A stretch of 64,000 nucleotides of DNA from Globodera rostochiensis (GCA_018350325.1 JAEVLN010000008.1:1488001-1552000), one strand, 5' to 3'. Counted from the stretch's first letter, positions 27,492 through 40,800 are shown. Notes: a model not told the origin generated them from the sequence alone. Numbers and translations: made by a program.

Positions 27492-27644
27492 CGAGTGCTT
27501 TTAAACAAAACAAAAAAATGCTACACATAAATGATTCGAAAAATTTTAATTGAAACGCCCAAACAATAAACAAAAAAAATCAAATTAGGTATTAAGTAAA
27601 TAAATTTATTCAAACAAAAAAAGGAATTAAATTTAGTGAAACAA

Positions 27645-30600
27645 CTATTTATCCGACTTGGATCTTCCCAAAAGAGCAAAAGTTTGTAAACGCATTTGCT
27701 CAGCTTCTGCGGAAGACAACCGGACTGAGTGAAAACGAGGCCACCAACTAAACAAGCAATAAAAGGTTAAATGCGTTTCCTTTTAACTCACTCTTTGCGT
27801 TTTGTCCACAGAGGCCAAAGTAGTGCCCACATCAGTTCGTTGTTGTCACATAAATAGCACAAATTCGTGTGTAACAGAGCCCAAGCACGGACATCTGTCC
27901 TATGACGCCCGTAATCAAGAAACTTGTCAAAATAAAGTAAACATCAATCAGTTCGACCAATTATACCATAAAAAGTGCTTTCAGGTTCTGATTAATCACG
28001 CTGTCGAACATCCCGAAACCAGTAGGGTCCAAGGAGCGCTGTTCCAAAACTTCAAGCAAAACCGGCGAAGTTGCCAAGCATTCAAGAGAAAGATCAAAAA
28101 GCTGAAAAAACAAACTTTTGCATATGAATTATAATTAGAAACCAACGAAAAAAGGAAGTGTACAGCAAGGGCAAAAGGGCAAAAAAGCGAAAATCCCCTC
28201 ACCCCGTAAACGCGATTTTTATCTTTTTGGAAAGGTCTGATGATGCCAACAGGCGACGCGGGAGACAGTTGAAAAACCGATTTGTTAAGATTTTTTTTAT
28301 CTAATATTATAATAACAGAAGAATTAACCCGTTCAAAGAGTCGACCAGATATTTGTTCAAGGTGAAAACGTGAGAGAATATAGTGACACTGGACCAACAG
28401 GAAAGGGTGTTTTGTGCACGCGTCCAACATATAATCGGCTAATTCCTGTGATAATTTGAAGAAATGCAAAAAAAAAAACTCAAAATATACAACTTCTTCA
28501 GAACCAAATTGAACGGCGCCCCACACGGCAAGTGGGAGAAGCCCCACGGAGCTTTTGGGCTCGTCGAAAAGTGTCCTTAAAAAGTTGCTGAAGGTGATGG
28601 CCTGCGAACGGTTTTGCTTAGGTCCGTGCTTCTTAATAAAAAAAATTTATTGGAAATATTTAAATGAACGACTGCCCCACTCCGCTCGGCTATCAGATTC
28701 CGCTCGACATCCAAACAATAGCTCAAAAGCATAATCACTCGATGACGCTAAAGAATAAAAACTAATTGTGTTACATCGGCAATTATTAATTTAATTACAA
28801 AACAATGCTTAGAGTGAGTAAATTGCCTCTATCCCCGTCCCATCAACGTCGAGGGCCGGGAGGTGAGACTTGAAGACTAATTGTTGAAGACACGGAAAAG
28901 AGTTTAGACACAAAAGTGCAAATTCACCAATCAAACCAACTTGCGGCCCCTTTAAACACTAACTTCCGCGTTGTCGTGCAGCCGGACGCCGTGAATATAT
29001 GAGCTGAGGAAAGCGCCTCCATCCTCACTTCTCCGTTTTATTTGCAAATTGACCAAATGAAAAGTGAGCAAATGAAAGAGAAAGAGGAGAGAATCGTCCA
29101 TCCACGGATAGTCCTTGGGGGTTGGCAGCTTCTTGAAGGCCGTGTAAATCTGAGACAACACATAAATTAGGGAGTGAAATGTAAATACAAAAATAAAAAC
29201 AAAATATGGCTTCACATAAAATTAATGGGTTTTACAAGGAGATGTGGCAACAGCCCTGCCTGAATTGGCCACTTTTAGTGCCAATTCAAACTTATGCCGT
29301 GCTTTACAATAATTTACGGCAGCCATGCAAATGCTTAAAGCACCGGAAAGGCGCACTACAAGCATTTAATTGCCGATGAAATTGAAAGAGTTGGGCACAG
29401 CGGAAGGGGTCAAACCCCCAAAACGCGGGCGATTATACCACTGCCCCATAAGCGGCAACAAAATCATAGTCGATTTACAAAAATAATGGCTATCCAATTC
29501 ACCAATTAAATTTACCTATTAGTGTAATTTAAAATATTTTAGGGATTGTGCCAAAGGCGTAGCCAGACCCCGGGTTTCGGGTTGGGAGGGGGGGGAAGCC
29601 AATTGATTTCTAAAGGGTATTTTCCGATTTTACTGTTTCTAAAAAAATCACCTCAATTAAATTGTCGCTCATTTCTTCAATTGGCCGTTTTGATTCGAGC
29701 AAACACTGAAGAGAAGTCAAAAATATTCCGGGAAGGTGTGGGGCGAGATTGTTCCGCAGAAATCCGAGGTAGGAATGGGCATTACATTGGATGGCCAATG
29801 TCAATTCGATGTTCGCTGTTGTCATTAAACGGCAAAATCAGCGGTTGCCAAAAATTCTCACAAATTTGCTGTGCAACTTCTGCCCATTGCCTTTTTAAGA
29901 TCGCTTTATAAAGCGATCGGACCGTCGAAATGATTTGCCACCGGAAAAAGTACGTCTCGCACGGACTGATATTCTCGTAGCCGTAAATAAAATGAAGCTC
30001 CCAAAGACGCTCTCCGTATTTCGATTCCAAATAATCCATCCGAGTAAAACTGAAAAGGAAAAAGATATATTTTAATCCTAACAATACAATCGCTAACAAT
30101 TGCGCCATGTTAATGACACCGCCCGACCAATGGGACGGCAGAAATCCTGCGCCAATTGAACTGTGCATAGCTCTCAAGCGCTTGTTTTTCTAAAAAAGTA
30201 ATTGAATCTGGTTAAGCATTAAGCAATACTTCCGGGTCTGAAAAGCGAAGCCTCGACACCGGTGTTCCATGAATTCGTGCATAAAACAGCATACGTCGAA
30301 CCCACTAAAAATCGTGGTTACTAACCAGCAATTACTGCCATATTCTGACTATAAAAAGCGTTTCCAAATAGATTATTTTAGAATGTTTTTTTTTGGAATG
30401 AGCTATAAAATTCGAGCCGATAGGAAAGACAGAAAACGAACGTCCGTGTTGAAATTTCCATTCGAATAACGGCTCAAGTAAAGTTGCATGTAGTCGACCG
30501 CACGATCCAACAATTCGTTCGATTCTGCAAAAGGACAAAATTATTAGCCACGTTTAACGTTTACACTAACACAATAGCGTAAGGGTCCCCCCCCCCTCCC

Positions 30601-31335
30601 CCTTATGGTTTTTCCCTCAAAACATTCGAAAGAAGGAAATTCCACCACTTCCCCCGCCCCCTGGCTACGGACCCAAAAAACGCAGAATGGAAACATTTAT
30701 TGGCCAATTTTTTTTCTGTCTCTTAACAAGATTTATTAAAATGTTTCAAAATTTTCTCGGCGGCGCCAAGAACCCTTAGATCGATTTTTTTTTGGCTCCC
30801 CCCCCCATTTTTGTTAACTACGGCCCTGCCCCAAACGTACAACTTGTTAATACACTCGCCACATTCAAAGGGATATTCATTATTTTGAACGGTTAATCCT
30901 TTTGCTGGAAAGGGTCCCATTAAAAACGGAAATAAACCTTTGTTAAATTCCATCGTCTTCTGCAATTTGGCAACAGCGTCCATTTTTTTCCCAACGATAT
31001 CTCTCTGCCGATCAAACGGGTTCTAAATGGTTAAACTCCAATTTTAGAGTAAGCCTGCCGTGATTGAGAGTATTACTAGCCCCAAAACTTCGACTTTGAC
31101 TGTAATCGCTTACAATTGATAGTTCTTGCGGTGGAGAATCCGTATTTTCCTCCTCCTCCGCCCGAGTTTCATCCCCGGACGGACGGGGAGAAATGGGAGA
31201 TGACGGCGACGACAGCTCGACGATTCCTCGCCCAATCTCAAGTTCTTCGTCTTCTACGGCTAACCCTTCTCGAAGACTGTCGTCTGACAAACACGGAGAC
31301 GCATCGTCACATGGTGTCGTTTTCGGATCGGCCAT
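27645..31335 (-). CDS. TAF1A-like subunit of Pol I factor SL1
   Basis: The ATG at 31335 starts a Ser/Glu-rich exon of about 100 residues (31335-31020). Later exons are helical and repeat-like: LLDRAVDYMQLYLSRYSNGN (about 30510), LYKAILKRQWAEVAQQICEN (about 29920), IELTLAIQCNAHSYLGFLRN (about 29800), YTAFKKLPTPKDYPWMDDSL (about 29140), LSQELADYMLDACTKHPFLL (about 28450), DLSLECLATSPVLLEVLEQR (about 28080), FLDYGRHRTDVRAWALLHTN (about 27920), and LWTKRKE followed by WWPRFHSVRL (about 27740), ending at TAG 27645. Human TAF1A has ALLRHQWQQAAEYM and, near its end, WNSRKNWWPGFHFSYFW in the same relative places. TAF1A is the 48-kDa TBP-associated factor of RNA polymerase I. Several exons are joined by inference. 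Confidence 0.5.
29393..29459 (-). other. tRNA-like or SINE-like relic
   Basis: The minus strand carries GGGGCAGTGGTATAATCGCC, resembling a tRNA A box/D arm, and 15-20 bases later GGGGGTTTGACCCC, resembling a B box/T arm. The spacing is shorter than in a working tRNA, the acceptor ends do not pair convincingly and no proper anticodon arm forms. It lies in an intron of the TAF1A-like gene. Best read as a decayed tRNA or tRNA-derived SINE. Confidence 0.3.
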
Positions 31336-31866
31336 TTTGTTTTTTCGTTTGGGTTTTGGAAATAAAAATTTGTCTACCCCCGAAAAGATGCCCGTCCAGA
31401 AAAATTCAAATAAATAATGTTGTAGAAAGCCATTAAATTCAAATAATTAACAAAATTATTTTCAGCAATTTGCAAAAAAATGATGTGTTTAAATCTCGAA
31501 TTTATTTCCAAAATAATTCGGGCTCTATTTCTAGCCTGTAAGACATGCCTCGGCTCGAATTTAATAGAAATCCTGGGAAATGCATTTATAATGGGCACTG
31601 AAAATGTAAACACGTAATTTCCCCTTGAAAAGGACTGAAAATGTTCAAAAAAACAAATACCTAGCTTCGAAAATTTATCTTGATTGAAAAACTACTACTT
31701 TTGCATCACAATTTGCCATTGTTGACGATAATAATATAATATGACATTTTGTCACCGAATTTCCTAACTCAAAACTCGAGGGTTTTTCAGACTCGAAGCT
31801 CGACTCCAACTTTACTAAATTCGAGGCAACCCTGATGTAAAGCAAATTCTGTAACGTTTTCTTTGG
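31336..31866. other. Intergenic between carboxypeptidase and TAF1A-like gene
   Basis: About 530 AT-rich bases separating two minus-strand genes. It must contain the carboxypeptidase 3' UTR and the 5' region of the TAF1A-like gene. No open frame of note. Confidence 0.4.
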
Positions 31867-34800
31867 TTAGTGCTTCTTTCTGCCAGAACAGAAGCCGCAA
31901 GAAAGGGCACAATTCCTTCGCATGTATCGCATCTGTGTGAAAATGCCTATCGCCTCTCTTTCCCCGTGTTCCCACCTGTTCTGTGCACACCAAGGGATGT
32001 GCCCGTATCCAGAAGGCACAGGAGGACCTCTCATCCCGGCACTCTTGCAGGTTTGTCGTTATTGATTCTAACACTGTCTGTCCTGTCGATGATGTCATCG
32101 TCGTCGTTTGCTGGGGCTCCCCCCCTCCTTCGCGTTCTTCCCTTTTCTGTTCTGCGAACAATGCTCTCCAATAGTCTCCTAGTGACCCTCCGGTTTGTCC
32201 TCCTCGGTTGCCGATGAACACACTCCTCAAACTTCCATCTTCGCCCTTCTGGTGCACATCAAATTCGGTGAAGTTATCCGAATTCAATTTGAAGGCGGAA
32301 ATAATTCTTATAAGAGAGAAGGAAGTAGAAGATGTGGGCATCAGAGAAGCATCTGAAGTGACCTATTCGAAGTAATTGACTTGAAGCAACACCGACCAAT
32401 TTCGTCAATTTGGAGGTTTCGCTGCTCATGTTCCGTCCCAGCATCCAAAATAGTCGTTTCTTCAGTCGCTGCTGAGCTAATCGGTTGTGCTGTTGTTGGG
32501 TTGACTGATGTTGTGCCAGATGATTCAGTCTCTGTTTCTTTTAATAAAGTTTGTGTTGAAGAAGGAGTTGCCGCTATTGTCGCATTTATCCTCGTTACTT
32601 CGGCGGTGGAGGCAGTGAATTCACCGACTAGTTGGTGTCTATTTTCAGCTTACAGAGGGGGGGGGGGGGGGGGGAGGAATTTACCGAGGAATCATAACGA
32701 ATTCCAATAGAGAACTCACTGAACTGCTTCCAAGAACGATCACCCATTCCGGGACTTGCGGTGGTTGTGGTTGTCATGCGACGAGTCAGCACCGATGGGA
32801 GAGTGAAATGGAATTGTGTCGAATGGACGGACGAGGAAGAGGCCGGTGAAGGGGATAGCTGTTGCTGCTCCGTGGACTCTGACGATGGTGCGGCTTCTGT
32901 TGGAGTCGAAGTGCGTTCCGCGTCAGCGGGCAGCTTTACGAAGAAGGACCCGTCGTCGGCTTCCTTCGCAACATTTCCCTTTTTCGACGTTTCATTCTCT
33001 GGCCATCCCCCAACCGCCGCCGCCGCCGTTCGCGTCGCGTTGGTGCCTTCGTTCGTCGCCTTCCGTCCCTCCGTTCGTCCCCACTCTCTTCCGTTCACTT
33101 CCACTGAGATGAATTGAAAGGCACGCCCTTCCGCTGGCGGCTCCGGCTCTTCATCTCCGCCACTCACCAAAGATCCAATTTCATTAGCCGAATTTTCAGT
33201 GCCCGTTGCTTCTGTTGATAGTCCTTCCATCGTCGTTATTGGCGTACGGTTGGTGGAAGAAGGCGCGTGTATTATTTCTATTGGTGATGATTCCAATACT
33301 GAAGTTGATGCTAATGGCGATGAAGATGTTAATGACGATGAAGTTGATGCTAATGGCGATGAAGATGTTAATGACGATGAAGTTGATGCTAATGGCGATG
33401 AAGATGTTAATGACGATGAAGTTGATGCTAATGGCGATGAAGATGTTAATGACGATGAAGTTGATGCTAATGGCGATGAAGATGTTAATGACGATGAAGT
33501 TGATGCTAATGGCGATGAAGATGTTAATGACGATGAAGTTGATGCTAATGGCGATGAAGATGTTAATGACGATGAAGTTGATGCCAATGGCGATGTTAAT
33601 GACGATGAAGTAGGTGAAGTTAATGACGATGAAGTAGGTGAAGTTAATGGCAATGATGTAGATGATGTTAATGACGATGAAGTAGGTGTAGTTAATGGCA
33701 ATGATGTAGATGAAGTTAATGACGTTGATGTAGATGAAGTTAATGACGTTGATGTAGATGAAGTTAATGACGTTGATGCAGATGAAGTTAATGACGTTGA
33801 TGTAGATGATGTTAATGACGATGAAGTAGATGATGCTAATGACGCTGAAGTTAATGATGTTAATGACGATGCTGCTGTGATTGTGGAGGAAGAGTCAGAC
33901 GAATATGTCGACGTTGTTTTCGTTGGAGTAAAGGATGTTATTTCCGTAGTTGATGTCGTTGTTGCAGTTATAGTTGTTATAAGAGTTTTCGATTTAGTCG
34001 TTTGTTTTGTTGTCGTTGTGTTTGGCAAAAAGGTGGCGGCGGCGGACACTTCGGGAATGTGAGTGGCGGTGCTGGGAAAGTTCGTTGTGATGGAATTAAA
34101 AGCCGTAGTGACGTTTTTGCCCAATGTTCCTATTAAAGGGGCAATTTTGAATTGAGCTGTCGAGTAAATTCATTTAACCAAAAATGACCGACCGAATGGC
34201 GGCAGGGGGACCAAAGGCAGTGCTTTCTCGACGAGCACTCCCTGGATGATCACTTTGATCGCCTCAAAAGTTTCGATGGCCGTCGGCAACAACTCCTCCT
34301 GGCGTAAAATGAACCCATTGGACACTGAAGCGAAAAGGTGCGCTGTTGGCATTGATAAGCCAAGCCAAGCCAATCAGTCATAAAACCCAACTCCAAATCA
34401 AACCGCTTAAGGCGGTACCGCCAATTATTTAACTTTGTGCTCTCCAAAACTTGCCTTGTTGTTGCGGTCTCAGCTCCACCAAATAAACGAATTTGACTCC
34501 CAACGTCTGTTTGGCCCAGTCATCCGAACCTCCAGACGCCGGTGCTTAAACAAAATTATTTGATTGTTTCGCTTGTTCTTTTTTCCTTACCCAAAAGGTC
34601 GGCTCCCGTGCCAACTTTGTAATTGATGCCGTAAACTTCGCGAAGTCGAGCGGTTGCGCTCAACGCCAAATTTTTCACTTTGGCCACGTCATTGGGAAAC
34701 TGAGAAAAGAATGGGAAGGAAATCGGAATGAGGCAAATACATTTTGGTATTCGTGCGAGAATGGATGGATCCAAAGTTGGGCGTAAGTGTGAAGGGTAAT

Positions 34801-36836
34801 CTGAAAGGGAGACGGTGTTCAGACTGTTTATAAACTCGGAACCCACGAAGGCATCAACGCGTCCTTTCATCTCTTCGTCTTGCAGAAAATTGGCAATTGC
34901 TCTCGCCTCCGGCTCACTAAATGCCTTCTTGCCGGCGAACAGATTGGAGCAGGCGTTCAGAGAGGAACCCGTTTCGGCCCAGTGGAAGTCGAAGTTGCTG
35001 AACAAATTTCCGAAAATGCGTTTAATTGTGGCAAATGTTTTCTGTGTTTTGATTTGCTCACCGGTTCAAGTCGACTCCCCGACAGCAGTGCAGTCCGCCC
35101 CAGATCGATCGGGAGCATTGCTCGGGCGAGCGGTTTTTGCGCCACAGACGAGTTTGGGGCTTCATGCTACTTCGCGAGTATTCGAAGCCATCCTGACCGG
35201 GGCCGAAAAAGTGAACGTTGGCATTGGTCAGTTTTTGAGGCAGATAATACGGGATTGGTGCAGGGGACAATGACGAAGTCGATGTGATTGAGTGCATTGG
35301 TGATGAACGGGTCCTTTTCATAAGCCCAAACGAGTTGGTTTATCTGAAGAGGCAATGTCCGTCCACCTTTTGGTCAATCGTTTTAAATAAACAAACGATG
35401 AACAGAGCCGTGTGACTGCTTGCCCACTGAACGGCGGGGAGAGGGAAATTTGCGCTTTTATCGAACGAATGAACCTCTCGCGCGTGCATATTTCCGTCAA
35501 CCCAAAAGACACGCTTTGGGCGCTTTTTTCGCGCGGGTTTTGGTTTTTGTTCCGAATTCGCCGATTGTGCGAAAATCTGGCCGTTATAACCAATCTGAAC
35601 TTGGGGAAGTGAGTGGCCGTCTGCTCGAAAAAGATGTTCTTTGCTACCTTCACCCCTTCAATGGAACGTCCCTCGTGGGTACTTCCCAATTGGACGAGTT
35701 GGACCTGATTAATGGAAGTTAATAGTTGTTGAAACACAATTCACAAAACCAACCAAATTAGGGTAATAAAACTCCAATGTTCGCATGTAGCGAACCTGAA
35801 ATTATCGGCACGACTAATAAATTTCCCTCGCAAACTCGACAAGTCCCACCATTTCGCTGTATCCAGTGTACTGGCCCCAGGGATAAGTGACACCGCGCAA
35901 CTGTCCGACTTGATCAAATGCTGAAATGTGAAAGGAATATACTGATTGACGGGGGGGGGGGTGAAACAATCTCCCAAATGGATGGCATTCATTCCAACAG
36001 ACCATAAAACTGTTTGTGGCCACCATCCACGACCGGAGAAGGGTCTTTCCTCCGACTGCGAAGGAACGCGTCTTCCTCTTCCTCCCGTTTCCGCCCCCCT
36101 TTTGGCGCTTGTCTCTCCTCCGCGCGAAACTCATTACGGACGATTAGCCTTCGCGGTAATTGGTTAGTTCCGTGGGTGTGGGATTAGTCTCTTCACAACC
36201 ATTACTCACTTTTGCACATCGTCGACTGTCATCTCCACGTGAAGGCGAGGATGAGCCACCAGAAAGTGTTCGAACGCCTTCACCCCCTCGGGGGAGACCA
36301 TCACTTCAGCGAATTGACCCGGGTGCGTCGACTCCAACCAAAAATCCATCTGATCAAAGGAAATTATTGGAGTGGCAATTCTTGGGTTAGCCGCTTTAAG
36401 TTGATCGATCATTCATAATGTTTTCGCTTCACATTGTTGTGACTGAGTAGTAGCCCGCCTATTTGATCAAATAGTTCTACGACTCAGTCACCAACACACA
36501 TAAATGGAGACGACATTCTGTTGATCAAATCACCGGTCCAGTGTTTCCTTGCCTCGGGATTTTCCTTGGCAACGTTGCTCAGTTTCTGCACTGCTTTCAC
36601 ATCTGACCAACTTTGCGTAAATATTCTGAACACTCGAAACACCTCTCCGTGCCTTAATTTGGAGAATGAAGCAATAGGAATAGCTCAATTTTAAAACCAC
36701 AAATACTCCCCACCCACTTCTGAATCTTGCGAATTTGCAGGAGGACGTCACTAAAATTGCTTTTGCCGGAAGAGATGGAAGAATTTGGATTGGATGTAAG
36801 GGGAAGCAGCAACGAAGAGGACACCAAAAGGGACAT
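31867..36836 (-). CDS. Secreted M14 carboxypeptidase with mucin-like stalk and ShKT domain
   Basis: Zinc metallocarboxypeptidase of the CPA type. The signal peptide is MSLLVSSSLLLPLTS at 36836 (an in-frame ATG at 36932 is possible). The propeptide follows (KHGEVFRVFRIFTQSW, about 36660; FWLESTHPGQFAEVMVSPEG, about 36320). The catalytic domain has HEGRSIEGVKV (about 35660), the zinc motif VDGNMHARE (about 35495) joined across an intron to WASSHTALFI, FEYSRS..RLWRKNRSP, CCRGVDLNRNFDFHW, a third zinc His in TLHTYAQLWIHPF (about 34770), and the general-base Glu in YLVELRPQ (about 34470). After PPFG an intron (about 34188-34130) leads to about 460 Ser/Thr-rich residues with tandem repeats, then more Thr-rich sequence, and a C-terminal ShKT domain: CRDERSSCAFWIRAHPLVC, then MRYMRRNCALSCGFCSGRKK, stop 31867-31869. 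Nematode M14 enzymes with ShKT tails (for example SURO-1) act in cuticle assembly. Confidence 0.85.
33307..33579 (-). repeat. Seven exact 39-base tandem repeats in coding sequence
   Basis: Seven head-to-tail copies of a 39-base unit, all identical by eye. Each encodes 13 residues (SSLTSSSPLASTS in rotation) of the carboxypeptidase stalk on the minus strand. The repeat continues in degenerate form to about 33860 as SLTSSTST units. On the plus strand the same DNA is open for 287 codons (33199-34062) and would read as an acidic repeat; I regard that as a shadow. Confidence 0.9.
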
Positions 36837-36932
36837 CAGCAAGAAGAAGATGAAGGAGGACGAGGAGGGAGTCGGAGGGAAGAGGAAGGGATGCTGATGA
36901 TGACAGCGATATTGAAGCTGTAGGAAGAACAT

Positions 36933-37860
36933 CGTCGGGTCGTCGGGAGAAAGGATGGGAAAGCCTCGTCAATGTTCTATTAACTTAGGGAAAGCGCAAT
37001 TTGTGCAAAAGGCGATCAGATGAATGAGACTGATTGATGTGGTCAGCTGAGGATGGGACGGACGATGAATTGATCGGAGATTTTGGGGAGGTTTGGAAAT
37101 GGAAACGAACGGTCAAATGGATAACGAAACGAGGAGAGAACGAAGGGTGGAGGGGTGGAGGGGGGGGGGGAGGGGGAAGGGGACGGGTCAAAAAGTCGGC
37201 ATAACGTTTCGGCACATAAAACACTTTCATTTTGAAATAAAAAGGCAATTCTAATCGTGGTTTGCTGGTAACCGGGGCAAAATTATAAAACATTTCCCTG
37301 ACGCGGTTAAAGGGATTTATTGGTCTTTCAAACAAAAAAAACTTAACGAAGAATGGAGGACGGAAGTCAGGAGCAACGTTCGTTTCTTTACTGGACCATT
37401 GCTATCGGAAATATGCATTTATGATACGATGTTCGTCACACCGCTCAACGGACGTGCAGCATGGCGAAGAGTTGGAGACGTATTTCGGGGGAAGGGGGAA
37501 GAGCGCTATTGGGTCAAATGAATGCGGCGGGTGAAAGCGTTAGTCTTAAATGAATCAAATCGCCAGAGACAATTAGTCAATACATCGGCGGGGTCGATTC
37601 CGAAGATAAACGCCGGATTTGGAGATGGATCCACGAAATGAATTGGGGGAGGGGGCACATTCCTCACTCATTTTCACTAATGAAATGTCAAAAGAGCAGA
37701 CGAATGTTTATGTAAGGATTAAAATGAGAATTTGGAGAAACAAACCGCGCGAAAACCTTGGAAGTTGCAAATGATTTTTATTTGTTTTTAACAGTTTGTA
37801 CAACAATAACAATAACCAAACAAACATTGAAACCGGAAGACTCTCAGTTAAATTGCACAA
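36933..37860. other. Intergenic between carboxypeptidase and DC-STAMP gene
   Basis: About 930 bases upstream of the carboxypeptidase start and downstream of the DC-STAMP-like stop. It holds a poly-G tract (37158-37172) inside a purine-rich block. A minus-strand frame of 116 codons (37335-36985) includes a Pro run created by that tract and has no family resemblance; probably 5' UTR or promoter. Confidence 0.35.
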
Positions 37861-40800
37861 TTAATTATCAACCAAATTCTCTATTTGCATATTATTCTTT
37901 TTTCCCTTCGGAGTTTGTTGAGCTTTCACTTTATCCTTAACATCCTCCATCTTGGTCAGGTTCACTCTGCCAAGTAGTACTTTGTTGTACAGGTGAATTA
38001 TACGAGCCTTTGCCCGCCGCGGAAACATTAAACCGAGCACAAAAAAGAGCACAAACCGCTGAACAACGAAATTGAAGAACACCTGAAGATGAAAATATGA
38101 AGGAGAGAGAGAGTAATTCCGCTGGTTGGACGTCGACGGTTAAAACGCCTAGGGCGGGTGGGGGGGGGCACTCCTTTTCAACCAATTCCGAACCCCGGAC
38201 CCGAATTCGAACAATTTGCCGAAAATCCAAAAATTTCGACAAAACAATTTTGCCTCAAAATTGTTCAAACAAAGTGCAAAACTACTACAAAAAGGCACGT
38301 AATGATCGAATCGTGCCAAAAGTTAATATTTATTTTTGATTGCACCTGCAAGACTAACATGCCAACAAGCGGTACCACCAGATATTGTATGTTGAAGTTC
38401 CATCCCGGCTCGCTCGGATTGTTTTTGTCCAGACAGTAAAGGTTGTCCAAATGTTCGTCGAGCTGCTGGGAATAGTTCATCTGCAACACGTTTCGCAGAA
38501 GCTCCGCAATTGCTCCCGTGCCATTCACAACCTAATGGAAATTGACAGCATCTATCAGAAAAAATTCGCGTCAAACGTCACACAATGTTCAGATTGGCGT
38601 TTCCTTTCTGGTGGCGGAGAACCTTTCCATGGGTAACAACAATTTCGAGCAGTTTAAAGAAAAAGTAGTCGACCATCACCACCACAGCGACAACAAACGC
38701 CAGCACAGACCATCGAACAAAGGAACTGACCATCTTTTTTATTTCGTCACTCCGCGGTAAACTGAAAAAAAAAAAGAATTCAAATTGAACAGAGTTTCCA
38801 CTCACCCGTACGGACTGATCACTTTGTTATGCTTTCGTTCAGCCTTTCGCAACGGTCGAATGTACACTTTCCCCATAGCCTGCCTTTTTGCATCGATCCG
38901 CCTAATTTCATGAAGATAAAAGGTTAAAATATGAAGGACAAAAGTACCAAAAGTAAGGTGTGGTAAAGGAATTCCTAAATTCGATGTCGTTCAAATATCT
39001 AAGCGTGGTCTGTACACAGTTCTTGAAGATGAAGTAGGTGAACATGACCACGACGAAGTCCAACATAACATTGAACGTCCCCAGAACGACCTTAAGTTGA
39101 AAATAGAGACGGAAAAGACGGTTTTCGGGATGGCTTACCTGAAGTATTTTTACGTCATGTTTCAGCTCACTGTTCAACTGAATCAGCGAATAACCTCGCT
39201 CAATTTCTGGCTGTTCAATCACTTGGAAGTGCAACTGAAAATCTCTTTTATAATTACAACGGCATAATTCCCATCCAAATACTACATTGAGCTGAAGTTG
39301 ACGTTTAATTTGGTCGCTCACATTCTGCAGACCGTGCATTTGGCCGTCCAATTCCGGTGAGAAGAGCATCTCATGCTCCTCCTTACCCGAGTCCACACTT
39401 TGTCCGAGTTCGCAAAACTTAGTGGACATTTCGCCCACTTTTCTGGCCTTAAATAGTGATGCAAAGTCAACAGCCCAACGGATAAATGACAGAAGCACCT
39501 GACAAAGGCTGAGGGCGTTTATTCGCGAGCAGGCAAAAGAATCAAGTGGCCATGGAACCGAGTCGTAACAGAGAGACTACAAAACAAGCAAACAAATTGG
39601 AAAAGAAATCGTTGGATTAGATTAACTTGAGAATCCTGAAGCTTTTTGTGACAAGATTCGACCGAGCTGGCGAACATGTACTTGCAGCGACGCTCAAAAC
39701 GATGTGCAATTGCGCGGCCGAGTTGCGATTTGAGACGCTTCCAGGCTGGCTTTGCCGCTCGATCCAACTTTCCATGTCCAGACAAATCCTCCCCCTCTGT
39801 AAGCAGCTGCCGGTCGGCCAATTTCTTAAAATATTTACGAACATGGCATATGCTGAATCCGCAATTCCTGCATCTTTTCCTCCCCCGTCCTTTTTTTTCT
39901 GGCTACGTCCCTGATTCATATTGTTTGACACCATTCCCGTATGATATAGAAATAACGATTTGAAAAAGCAACATTTTACCGGCGGCGTCGATTGTTACCG
40001 CCGAACCTTTTCATTCAGATTAATCACCTGAGCCGTATCGATTATTGCAGCCAAATGAGCGTCTTCATCGGTGTTTTCTTCCACGTCTTCGTCAAAAGGC
40101 TGAATCAAAGACTTCAGAGTCTGGACGACCTTATGCCCAATCGTTGTGATGTTCCCTGATTGGTTGGTATGAATGAAAAACCGTGAGAAAAGAACAGCGG
40201 CGAAAATCACCAAAATTTTTCTCGAAGAGTGCCTCCATTGGACCCGCCTGCAATTCAATCCGACGTTTGGTTATTCGCGCTTGAAGCTCCAAATGGCACA
40301 CCGTTATCACCGTAGAGATGTTGAAATTTTGAAGTATGTTATTAATTGGGCCTGAATCCCAAATAAAGCGCTTTTTAGGTTTGTTTAGACTTGAAAACTT
40401 ACCCTGGTTCAGCTTCTCGATCACAAAGACTGAGAGGATTCTGCAATTTTCAAATCAGATTCGAACGGACTGAATCTTAAACCAACCCCTGCCCAGTACT
40501 GCTCAGACCGGAGAACAACGCACAGGAGAGAGAGGCACGAACCAACTGAAATAACGTCCACCGTAGAGAGGGGGGGGGGGAAGGAGATTCTTCACACTTA
40601 CAGGATTAAGTGAATAGGCTAAGGCGGAAAAAGCAATCATGGACCACTTCACGAACTCCTTCCAGAACGAATCGATTAGAATGGAATCGGCGAAGTTGAC
40701 GCGATACCATGCCAAATGATAGATGAGCATAGCGATTCCAAACCCGATTGGCAGATTGTACAGAAGACGAAGCAAAAAGTAGTCATCGGAACTGCTTAAA

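Noticed and set aside
33206..33613. Met/Leu/Lys-rich plus-strand ORF
   Set aside because: A third frame of the same 39-base repeat; a by-product of repetition.
33199..34062. 287-codon plus-strand acidic repeat ORF
   Set aside because: It mirrors the Ser/Thr repeat exon of the carboxypeptidase on the other strand; no start context, splice signals or family resemblance of its own.
36985..37335. 116-codon minus-strand ORF with a proline run
   Set aside because: The proline run is simply the poly-G tract translated; nothing else is recognisable.
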